From the NCBI GenBank assembly GCA_003152795.1, contig PMBA01000340.1, positions 417 to 7,340 on the forward strand: a stretch of DNA of 6,924 nt, read 5' to 3'. This document shows positions 1-5,775 of the stretch, one piece after another. The notes below the pieces were generated by a model. That model did not search any database. It was given only the letters and a program-made list of their open reading frames with translations, and was not told the origin of the DNA. Position 1 is the first letter of the stretch. Every line of letters begins with the position of its first letter. The DNA comes from Acidobacteriaceae bacterium. GTDB lineage: Bacteria > Acidobacteriota > Terriglobia > Terriglobales > Acidobacteriaceae. The position numbers were made by a program, and so were the translations under genes.

Positions 1-1082
1 GAGAGATGTTCGAGAAATCGGCGGCGCCATTCGTGAAGGGTCAGTGCGTAGTGCTTCCCGATGTCTTCCATATGAAAGAGCTGCATGCGGGTGGTTCGAG
101 CCAGCGATCGTTGAATCTCGATGACCGAAGCCAACTCGGCTCCGGGAAAGATGTGCTTCTTGATCCAGTCGCTCTGCTTCCGGTATTGCTGAAATGTTGC
201 TTCCATGATAGTGATGGTCTGCAACAGCATGCCGCCGTCCGGTTTCAGTAGGCGATCACAGGCCCCAAAGTAGTCGTCGTAGTGCTCGTAACCCACGGCT
301 TCGAACATTTCAATACTCACGATCTTGTCATACTGCCCGTGCAGGTTGCGGTAGTCTTCGAACAGCAACTGGATGCGCTCTCCCGCCCTGCTCCGAGAGA
401 ACACTTCACGCGCGTAGTCGTGCTGCTGCTGGCTGATGGTCGTAGTCGTTACACGACATCCGTAAGTCTCACAAGCGTATGCCGCGAAGCCGCCCCAGCC
501 GGTGCCGATTTCGAGCACATGGTCGCGCGATCCTAACTGGAGTTTGCGGCAAATGCGGTCGAACTTGCGGATCTGCGCCTGCTCCAGAGTATCGTCGGCG
601 CTTTCGTAATAAGCGCAGGAGTAGGCCAGGCTGCGGTCGAGAAAAAGGCGATAGAAGTCGTTGCCAAGATCGTAGTGATACGCGATATTGCGCCGGCTGC
701 CGGCCTGGGTGTTGCGGCGGCGGCGATGCTCAAGAACGTCGGCGAGCCTGCGGAAGGACGTCAAGAGGCGATTGCTGCCGTCCACATGATCCAGGTTTCG
801 CACCGCCAGGCGGACGACCGCGACCAGATCGGGAGTAGACCAGTCGCCGTCCATATACGCCTCGCCAATACCGACATCTCCCGCTAAGAGTGCACGTCGG
901 AAAAACCGCTCGTCGTGTACGGCGATTACAGCGTGCAGGGGATCTCTTTCCCGGCCAGCGCCGGACTGCCCAAAACAGTAGGTGTCCTCCGGACAGACAA
1001 TCTGCAGGCTGCCCACCCGCAGCCCCGCCAGACTATTCAGGAATATCTTCTTCGCGATTTTCGTGGTTATTCCGCTCGCCAT
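1..1082 (-). CDS. Cyclopropane-fatty-acyl-phospholipid synthase-like SAM methyltransferase (3' end outside window)
   Basis: SAM-dependent methyltransferase that should transfer a methyl or methylene carbon to the double bond of an unsaturated acyl chain in membrane phospholipid. The frame is open from ATG 1082 to the left edge: 360 residues, where the family is usually near 400-420, so only the C-terminal tail is missing. Visible motifs: HYDLGNDFY at 136-144, YSC with Cys156 at 154-156, the SAM-binding loop VLEIGTGWGGFA at 189-200, SIEMFEAVG at 256-264, LQTITI at 287-292, IFPGAELAS at 311-319 and MEDIGKHY at 338-345. Aligned by spacing to E. coli Cfa, the bicarbonate ligands Cys139, Glu239, Ile268 and Tyr317 are kept (Cys156, Glu261, Ile290, Tyr345) but His266 is Gln288. 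This places it in a CFA-like branch rather than with classical Cfa. It is the last visible gene of the operon; its start lies 16 nt inside the DUF1365 gene. Exact product (cyclopropane, methyl-branched or furan precursor) cannot be told. Confidence 0.9.
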   Translation of the reverse strand, partial: MASGITTKIAKKIFLNSLAGLRVGSLQIVCPEDTYCFGQSGAGRERDPLHAVIAVHDERFFRRALLAGDVGIGEAYMDGDWSTPDLVAVVRLAVRNLDHVDGSNRLLTSFRRLADVLEHRRRRNTQAGSRRNIAYHYDLGNDFYRLFLDRSLAYSCAYYESADDTLEQAQIRKFDRICRKLQLGSRDHVLEIGTGWGGFAAYACETYGCRVTTTTISQQQHDYAREVFSRSRAGERIQLLFEDYRNLHGQYDKIVSIEMFEAVGYEHYDDYFGACDRLLKPDGGMLLQTITIMEATFQQYRKQSDWIKKHIFPGAELASVIEIQRSLARTTRMQLFHMEDIGKHYALTLHEWRRRFLEHL

Positions 1083-1864
1083 GACGCCCCCAAGTGCTGC
1101 ACTGTTGCGCGCTCGAACTGGCCTGCGCCGGGATGCGTGACCACCGGGACTCGCTTCATCAACAGTCGCAACGCCTGCCAATGAATTGCCGTGATTACTT
1201 TGGCCGTCATCCAGGGAAATCGCAGCAGGGCCCGGTGGAGTTCTGCCCGAGACCACTCGCGCCGCTCCAGTTTCAGCGTGGAATCAAAGATTTCCCGCCC
1301 GTCCTCATAACTGACGCTCTGACTGATCAGCCGTTCACCGGGCGGCGTGAACGTCCAATCGTATTCCTGCCCCAGCTTCAGGAAAGGCGACACGTGAAAT
1401 GTCTTCGAAAATCGGTACCGCTTGTTGTCGCCTCCCGGATGCTCGACACTGGGCGTGAGCCAGTAGTTTGTGGTCTCTCCAAAGGTATTGTTGACCTCGG
1501 CCATGATCATCTGCAACTTGTCTTCCCGGTCGTAACAGTAAAAGAAAGAAACGGGATTGAAGTTGTACCCGAGGTAGCGGAGATGAGTGAGCAGGAAGAT
1601 TCGTCCTTCCGGAATGACAATGCCCTTCTTGAGTGCATCTTGCGAAAGCCGCTCGCGCAGCGCCCTCGCCGGATCCCCGAAGTGGTCTCGCTCCTGGTAC
1701 GAAACCCAGTTCCACCGGTTGTATCCCGCCAGCGGAGACACCTTCATCAACTGAGGCAAGCGGTCGATATCGAGGAAAACCATGAACAGCGGGTAAGTAA
1801 ATTCGTGGCGCACAGGACTGAACCTGCGATGACGCACCGTTCCGGTATAGATTCCCGATTCCAT
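1067..1864 (-). CDS. DUF1365 family protein
   Basis: A 265-residue protein of the DUF1365 (COG3496) family, whose biochemical role is not established but whose genes nearly always sit between an FAD amine-oxidase-like gene and a CFA-synthase-like gene, as here. Family hallmarks: GTVRHRRFSPVRHEFTYPLF at 8-27, LRYLGYNFNPVSFFYCYD at 95-112, VNNTFGETTNYW at 124-135, KTFHVSPF at 154-161, and the C-terminal HW.A..L..K..P...HP pattern from 228 to 245. No signal peptide is seen; a hydrophobic stretch near 212-236 could touch the membrane. Start choice: ATG 1864 shares one base with the upstream stop (TGATG) and has a strong AGGAGG 10 nt upstream (1875-1880). An in-frame TTG at 1894 would add ten low-complexity residues and is less likely. 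Probable partner of the flavoprotein and methyltransferase in modifying membrane acyl chains (inference from linkage). Confidence 0.9.
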   Translation of the reverse strand: MESGIYTGTVRHRRFSPVRHEFTYPLFMVFLDIDRLPQLMKVSPLAGYNRWNWVSYQERDHFGDPARALRERLSQDALKKGIVIPEGRIFLLTHLRYLGYNFNPVSFFYCYDREDKLQMIMAEVNNTFGETTNYWLTPSVEHPGGDNKRYRFSKTFHVSPFLKLGQEYDWTFTPPGERLISQSVSYEDGREIFDSTLKLERREWSRAELHRALLRFPWMTAKVITAIHWQALRLLMKRVPVVTHPGAGQFERATVQHLGASWRAE

Positions 1865-3135
1865 CAGGCTGCCGCCTCCTTTGCCCCGTCCCAAGACACG
1901 CCGAGGGTCTCGGCTACGCGGATCGCCGAATTCAAGCCGTCTTCATGGAAACCGTAGAACCAGTATGCGCCGCAGAAGTGAGTCCGGTTGTGGCAACTGA
2001 TCTCCCGCCAGCGCGCCTGGGCCCGCATGGCGTCCAACGTGCAGAGAGGATGAAAGTAGGTCATCTCGCGCAGGATATGGCGCTCATCGATGGACTGAGT
2101 GTCGTTCAGCGTCACGCAATAGTCTTCCCGTGTGGGCAGGCTCTGCAGACGGTTCATGTGATACGTCAGCGTAGCAGTTCGCCGTTTGGTGCCGAGATGG
2201 TAGTTCCACGATGCACGCGCCCCCAGCCGCCGAGGCAGCAGACTCGAGTCAGTGTGCAGAACGGTCTCGTTGCGGCTGGTGCGGAAACCACCGAGCACCT
2301 GCCGCTCCAGTGGGGTTAGATCCTTCAGTAGCTGTAACGTTTGCGGCGCGTGACAAGCGAAGACGACTTCGTCGAAAAACTCCGGCGGTCGGTCCTCGAA
2401 ACCAATTTCCACTCCCGCCGCAGTGCGCCTGACTCCGTCGATCTTTGCGCCCAGGCGAATTCGTTCCCGGTAAGGCGCAGTCAGCGGCGGAATGTAAACG
2501 CTGCTGCCGCCTTTGAGCACATACCACTGTGGAGCCGTCGTCAAACCCAGGAGGCCGTGATTCTCGAGGAAGCGAATCAGGGTAAAGGCCGGGAAGTCTT
2601 CGATTTCTTCTGGCGAAGTAGACCACACCGCCGCCGCCATCGGGTGCAAGTAGTAACGAGTGAACTCGCCACCGAAGTGATTCGCACGCAGATAGTCTCC
2701 CAAAGTAATGTCGGCGTTGGCCGGATCCTGCAGAAGCTTGCGGGCTTCCCGGTTGAAGCGCATGATCTCCGACAAAAATCGATAGTGTCCCAGGCGAAAC
2801 AAATTGCTCCTGTCCGCAAAAAATCCGCTCAGGCCACGGCTGCTGTATTCAAATCCAGTCTGGCGGCAAGACACTCCGAACGACATGTCGCTCGCCTGCC
2901 GGGCTATGCCCATCTGTTGGAACAATCGAACCAGATTCGGGTAGGTGCGGTCGTTATGCACAATGAAACCCGTGTCGATCGGCAAGACGCCGCGACTGGT
3001 TTCAATTTGATGCGTATGGGTGTGGCCACCGAGACGGCCATCCTTCTCGAACAGCCACACTTCATGTTTCTGGCTGAGCAGGTACGCTGCCCCCATTCCT
3101 GAGATCCCTGCTCCGATTACTGCGATCCGGCTCAT
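1864..3135 (-). CDS. FAD-dependent amine-oxidase-like oxidoreductase (COG2907 type)
   Basis: A 423-residue flavoprotein of the NAD(P)/FAD-dependent oxidoreductase superfamily, the subgroup (COG2907) found beside DUF1365 and CFA-like genes. N-terminal Rossmann dinucleotide motif VIGAGISGMGAAYLL at 6-20, with Glu30 at the end of the second strand as the expected ribose-binding acid, followed by GGHTHT at 36-41 and IDTGFIVHNDRTYPNL at 53-68. The middle has HPMAAAVWS at 164-172 and GGSSVY at 209-214. The C-terminal FAD-contacting motif is CGAYWFYGFHEDGLNSA at 388-404. No signal peptide or membrane segment. By linkage it probably oxidises, reduces or isomerises a lipid chain, plausibly the methylated acyl group made by the methyltransferase two genes on; the true substrate is unknown. 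Start ATG 3135 overlaps the desaturase stop by four bases (ATGA), and its own stop overlaps the DUF1365 start by one base, indicating translational coupling. Confidence 0.92.
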   Translation of the reverse strand: MSRIAVIGAGISGMGAAYLLSQKHEVWLFEKDGRLGGHTHTHQIETSRGVLPIDTGFIVHNDRTYPNLVRLFQQMGIARQASDMSFGVSCRQTGFEYSSRGLSGFFADRSNLFRLGHYRFLSEIMRFNREARKLLQDPANADITLGDYLRANHFGGEFTRYYLHPMAAAVWSTSPEEIEDFPAFTLIRFLENHGLLGLTTAPQWYVLKGGSSVYIPPLTAPYRERIRLGAKIDGVRRTAAGVEIGFEDRPPEFFDEVVFACHAPQTLQLLKDLTPLERQVLGGFRTSRNETVLHTDSSLLPRRLGARASWNYHLGTKRRTATLTYHMNRLQSLPTREDYCVTLNDTQSIDERHILREMTYFHPLCTLDAMRAQARWREISCHNRTHFCGAYWFYGFHEDGLNSAIRVAETLGVSWDGAKEAAA

Positions 3136-3953
3136 GCCGCCTCACTTTCCGACAGCGGCACTCGAATGCCCCGCAAATCCCTGGCTATTCCCAGCCAGTT
3201 CAGGATCTTCAGTGCGTAGTAAGTAACGTCCACTTCCCACCAGCGAAGTCCCTGCTGGCACGCATACATGAACTTGTGGTGATTGTTGTGCCAGCCTTCG
3301 CCCAGCGTGATGAGGGCGAGGACGAAGTTATTGCGGCTGTCGTCGGCCGTGTCGAAACGCCGCGATCCCCAAAGATGCGCCACCGAATTGATGGTAAAGG
3401 TCCCGTGAAACAGCAGGACGGTCGAGACCACGAATCCCCACACAAAAGCTCCCAGCCCTCCGCTAAGTAGCAGAACCGCCGCTAACGCGACCGGCGGAAC
3501 AATGTAGTGTTCGTCCAGCCAGCGCAGTTCCCGATATTTGCCGAAGTCCTGGATCAGCGCCGGGTCATACTCGTCGTACTCGTTCGACAGTACCCAACCG
3601 ACATGGGCCCACCAGAATCCACGCTTCAACGGAGAGTGGATGTCTGGATCCTGATCCGCATGCCGGTGATGCACGCGATGATGAGCAGCCCACCACAGCA
3701 CGCCTTTCTGCCCGGAAGTCTCCGCCAAAAATGCCATCAGAAATTGCCAGCCGCGCGCTAATTTGTAGCTGCGGTGGCTGAAATAGCGGTGGTATCCGGC
3801 GGTAACGCCGAACATGCGCACGACGTACATCGCCAGCATGAGCCCCACCCATGACCAGCGGAAAGGGACAAAGAACACGGCGCTACAGCCCACATGCAGC
3901 AGTACAAACGGAATGACCGTCCCGAAACTGTAGTTGCTCAGTTGCTTGATCAC
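3132..3953 (-). CDS. Fatty-acid (acyl-CoA/acyl-lipid) Δ9-type desaturase
   Basis: Membrane di-iron desaturase of the OLE1/stearoyl-CoA type, introducing a cis double bond into a saturated acyl chain with O2. With the start used here it has 273 residues. The histidine boxes are complete: HRYFSH at 55-60, HRVHH at 92-96, HNNHH at 222-226 within GEGWHNNHH, and the supporting NSVAH at 189-193. Hydrophobic segments flank them (about 10-45, 70-85, 150-185), matching the usual four-helix topology. Start: GTG 3953 is preferred because AGGAA (3960-3964) lies 6 nt upstream and the protein then begins just before the first helix. The frame is open up to a TTG at 4079, but that codon is the likely -35 box of the operon promoter and has no ribosome site. 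First gene of the operon, so it may supply the unsaturated chain that the downstream CFA-like enzyme modifies (inference). Bacterial Δ9 enzymes of this family vary in substrate form (CoA or phospholipid), which cannot be settled here. Confidence 0.92.
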   Translation of the reverse strand: MIKQLSNYSFGTVIPFVLLHVGCSAVFFVPFRWSWVGLMLAMYVVRMFGVTAGYHRYFSHRSYKLARGWQFLMAFLAETSGQKGVLWWAAHHRVHHRHADQDPDIHSPLKRGFWWAHVGWVLSNEYDEYDPALIQDFGKYRELRWLDEHYIVPPVALAAVLLLSGGLGAFVWGFVVSTVLLFHGTFTINSVAHLWGSRRFDTADDSRNNFVLALITLGEGWHNNHHKFMYACQQGLRWWEVDVTYYALKILNWLGIARDLRGIRVPLSESEAA

Positions 3954-3959
3954 AGAGAA

Positions 3960-3964
3960 TTCCT
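3960..3964 (-). promoter_or_regulatory. Ribosome binding site deciding the desaturase start
   Basis: On the minus strand AGGAA lies 6 nt upstream of GTG 3953. No ATG or GTG exists in the same frame between this and the TTG at 4079, so this site fixes the most likely start. Confidence 0.6.
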
Positions 3965-4050
3965 GAATTTGCCTCTGACTTCTGACTTGGGTTCGAGAAC
4001 CTCTCTTAGCCAGTACGCGCTCAGGCAGGGCGCGGATTGCTTCCTGATTT

Positions 4051-4079
4051 GTTTTATCAACCCGGACTATATTTGTCAA
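4051..4079 (-). promoter_or_regulatory. Predicted σ70-type promoter of the desaturase-FAD-DUF1365-CFA operon
   Basis: Reading the minus strand, a perfect -35 TTGACA (4079-4074) is followed after 17 nt by TAAAAC (4056-4051); the overlapping GATAAA (4058-4053) is an alternative -10 with a 15-nt spacer. Transcription would begin near 4045, leaving a leader of about 90 nt before GTG 3953. The -35 sits inside the first 11-bp repeat of the operator, so a bound regulator would block it. Confidence 0.55.
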
Positions 4080-4108
4080 GTATTTGTCTAGGACAGTTAT
4101 TTGACAAC
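4070..4108. promoter_or_regulatory. Predicted operator: three 11-bp repeats over both divergent -35 boxes
   Basis: Repeat 1 TATTTGTCAAG (4070-4080) is followed without a gap by repeat 2 TATTTGTCTAG (4081-4091). After 6 bp comes repeat 3 TATTTGACAAC (4098-4108). The same stretch also has dyad symmetry about base 4090: TTGTCAA (4073-4079) mirrors TTGACAA (4101-4107), and TGTC (4085-4088) mirrors GACA (4092-4095). The outer elements are the -35 boxes of the two divergent promoters. CarH of Thermus thermophilus is known to contact head-to-tail repeats of about 11 bp with separate MerR-type domains of one tetramer, so this layout suits the regulator encoded next to it. Binding itself is inferred. 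Confidence 0.65.
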
Positions 4109-4129
4109 AAGCGGCGGGACTGCTAGGGT
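4101..4129 (+). promoter_or_regulatory. Predicted promoter of the regulator gene (near-leaderless)
   Basis: Perfect -35 TTGACA (4101-4106), 17-bp spacer, then an extended -10 TGC-TAGGGT (TG at 4121-4122, hexamer 4124-4129). Transcription would start at about 4135-4137, directly against the ATG at 4138, so the mRNA would be leaderless or nearly so. The -35 lies in the third operator repeat, which predicts autorepression. Confidence 0.5.
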
Positions 4130-4137
4130 CCTTTCAG

Positions 4138-5055
4138 ATGCCGCCCACCTACCCGATCAGTGCCGTGGCCAAACTCACCGGGATTCCCCTGGACACGCTG
4201 CGCGCCTGGGAGCGCCGCTACCAGACCGTCATTCCCAAACGGGCTGCACGCGGACGTCTTTATTCCGAGGAACAGATCCAGAAGTTGTTCCTGCTGCGGC
4301 GTGCGGTCGAACAGGGACACTCCATCGGACAAGTTGCCGCGCTCGGTAACCGGCAGTTGCGGGAACTTCTGGAGAAAAGCTCTTCCATCGCAGCCGGACA
4401 ATCCGTTGCCAAGGCAACCGATTCGAGTGACATCCTGGCGCCGGTTCTGCACGCCCTCGACCGCTTCGACTATGCCGGGACCGACCGTGAAATCAACCGT
4501 CTGGCAGCGGCCTTGGGAAGCCCGAGAAACTTCGTTCATCAAGCGGCCCTGCCCCTGATGCGGACGGTCGGCGAGCGTTGGCACGAGGGCAAGTGCAGCA
4601 TCGCCCAGGAGCACATGCTGACCAATCTGCTGACCGCGGTAGTGGCCTCCTTGGTGCGAACCTTTTCCACATCGAACCCGCCAGCTCGGGTTTTGCTGGC
4701 CACTCCGCAAAACGAACGCCACGCCTTCCCTACTCTCGCTGCTGCCATGCTTACGGCGGCGGGGGGACTGGGCGCAATTTATCTGGGAACAGATCTGCCG
4801 GCGGCGGACATTGTGCTGGCGGCGCGCAAGAGTGAAGCAGACGTCGTTTTGCTCAGCCTCTCGTCCACACCCAGTTCAGAAATCCTGGACGATCTCAGCT
4901 ACATCGCCCGCAAGGTACCGCGGGCTACCGCTCTCTGGCTCGGTGGCGCTCCAGAACTGCACCTGGACCAGGCAACTGCGGGTTCTCGCTGGATCGTGCT
5001 GCAGGATTTCTCCGCGCTGGAACACCAACTGGCTGCTCGGGGGGCAAGGTCCTAG
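4138..5055 (+). CDS. MerR-family regulator with B12-binding domain (CarH/LitR-type photoreceptor)
   Basis: A 305-residue DNA-binding repressor predicted to sense light through adenosylcobalamin. Residues 5-50 form a MerR winged helix: PISAVAKLTGIPLDTLRAWE followed by RRY and a wing ending in GRLYSEEQ. Residues about 95-175 form the helical bundle of B12 photoreceptors, with the diagnostic Wx9EH motif (Trp148, Glu158, His159) and His149 beside the Trp, the position of the light-formed second cobalt ligand in T. thermophilus CarH (His132). Residues about 184-300 are a Rossmann-like cobalamin-binding domain with ERHAFP at 193-198 (His195 = lower cobalt ligand), SLS at 240-242 and GG at 269-270. 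The usual last Gly of the ExHxxG motif is Pro198. Length and order match CarH/LitR. ATG 4138 leaves a complete MerR domain; no good Shine-Dalgarno precedes it, fitting a leaderless transcript. Divergent from the lipid operon and probably repressing both it and itself in the dark. Light sensing is inferred from motifs only. Confidence 0.9.
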   Translation: MPPTYPISAVAKLTGIPLDTLRAWERRYQTVIPKRAARGRLYSEEQIQKLFLLRRAVEQGHSIGQVAALGNRQLRELLEKSSSIAAGQSVAKATDSSDILAPVLHALDRFDYAGTDREINRLAAALGSPRNFVHQAALPLMRTVGERWHEGKCSIAQEHMLTNLLTAVVASLVRTFSTSNPPARVLLATPQNERHAFPTLAAAMLTAAGGLGAIYLGTDLPAADIVLAARKSEADVVLLSLSSTPSSEILDDLSYIARKVPRATALWLGGAPELHLDQATAGSRWIVLQDFSALEHQLAARGARS

Positions 5056-5130
5056 CCTCGCGCTTCGGCAGTCCAAACCGGGGTATCAGGTCGTACCTAG
5101 GAGAGGAAAATACGGCGGGAACGGAAGATC
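5056..5130 (+). other. Intergenic gap between regulator and microprotein
   Basis: 75 bp with no convincing terminator stem followed by a T-run and no good -35/-10 pair. A short inverted repeat AGGT-CGT-ACCT (5088-5098) is present, too small to weigh. The absence of a terminator is compatible with read-through from the regulator into the downstream genes. Confidence 0.4.
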
Positions 5131-5256
5131 ATGAGGCTGCTGTTGACAATCATCTTCGCGGCCATTTTCGTGTGGATTGTGGGTATGACATACATCAGCC
5201 TGCAAAAACCGCTTTCGCAGGCGGGATCAGATTTCTTGCTCTGGACAACATCATGA
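5131..5256 (+). CDS. Small single-pass membrane protein (41 aa), coupled to DUF2062 gene
   Basis: A short reading frame of 41 residues beginning MRLLLTIIFAAIFVWIVGMT. One hydrophobic helix spans about residues 3-24, followed by a polar tail. GGAAG (5123-5127) lies just upstream and a purine-rich GAGAGGAAAA lies further up at 5101-5110. Its stop overlaps the start of the DUF2062 gene as ATGA (5253-5256), the same coupling seen at other junctions in this window, and it fills what would otherwise be an unexplained gap of nearly 200 bp after the regulator. I do not recognise a family. It could be a membrane partner of the DUF2062 protein or mainly a translational leader for it. Confidence 0.6.
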   Translation: MRLLLTIIFAAIFVWIVGMTYISLQKPLSQAGSDFLLWTTS

Positions 5257-5747
5257 GAAGCAGCTTTTTCTCTCGCCGTTTGATTGCGCCCATTGTTGCC
5301 CTTCTGACGCAGGGCATCACTCCGGAGAAGATTGCCCTGAGCCTGGCGTTTGGGATTGTGCTGGGGGTCTTTCCGGTGCTCGGCTCTACCTCGCTTCTGT
5401 GTGCCGCCGCCGCGGTGATATTCCGGCTGAACCTTCCCGCCATCCAGTTGGTGAACTGGCTGATTTATCCCCTGCAGTTGTTCTTTTTCGTGCCGTTCAT
5501 CCGCATGGGAGAGAGGTTGTTTCGCGCCGCTCCTCTGCAGTTGTCTCTCGCGCAGATGCTGGCCATGATCCGCGCCGACTTGCCGCGTGCGGTCGCGACC
5601 CTTTGGCTGGCGGGAGTCCACGCCATATCCGCATGGCTATTGATCGGTCCGCCCGCAATTCTTCTCCTCAATTTCCTGCTGTCCCGGGCGCTGCGCCAGG
5701 TCGCCGCCTCATCTGGGCTGCGTCCCAATACCGCCGAGGCCGCTTAG
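5253..5747 (+). CDS. DUF2062 family membrane protein
   Basis: A 164-residue inner-membrane protein. The family core is clear: GITPEKIALSLAFGIVLGVF at 21-40, followed by PVLGSTSLLCAAAAVIFRLN, and NWLIYPLQ at 68-75. Hydrophobic segments lie at about 28-58, 62-84 and 115-145, with a basic N-terminus (RRL) on the cytoplasmic side. The function of DUF2062 is unknown; the family is often fused to or placed near envelope and glycosyltransferase genes. Start: ATG 5253 is chosen because it overlaps the stop of the preceding microprotein and the family region begins about 20 residues later. An in-frame ATG at 5172 would add 27 residues unlike the family and would overlap the microprotein heavily. Confidence 0.85.
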   Translation: MRSSFFSRRLIAPIVALLTQGITPEKIALSLAFGIVLGVFPVLGSTSLLCAAAAVIFRLNLPAIQLVNWLIYPLQLFFFVPFIRMGERLFRAAPLQLSLAQMLAMIRADLPRAVATLWLAGVHAISAWLLIGPPAILLLNFLLSRALRQVAASSGLRPNTAEAA

Positions 5748-5775
5748 ATTTCCCTGGCTAGATTGGAGTCACTCA

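Noticed and set aside
1094..1957. Long plus-strand reading frame of 287 codons
   Set aside because: It lies opposite the DUF1365 gene and the end of the FAD gene, both with strong family motifs and coupled starts. The plus-strand product has no recognisable domain and is a codon-bias shadow.
2341..3102. Plus-strand reading frame of 253 codons
   Set aside because: Antisense to the FAD oxidoreductase, whose motifs run through the whole region; the translation has low-complexity, Arg/Gln-rich character and no family pattern.
3974..3987. Tandem TCTGACT-TCTGACT in the desaturase leader as a possible regulator site
   Set aside because: Only two 7-bp units, downstream of the predicted transcription start and unrelated to the 11-bp operator repeats; could be a chance duplication.
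4123..4722. Minus-strand reading frame of 199 codons
   Set aside because: Antisense to the MerR and helical domains of the B12 regulator; Gly/Gln-rich with no motif.
5097..5621. Minus-strand reading frame of 174 codons
   Set aside because: Antisense to the microprotein and DUF2062 gene; highly charged and repetitive, typical of a shadow of hydrophobic coding sequence.
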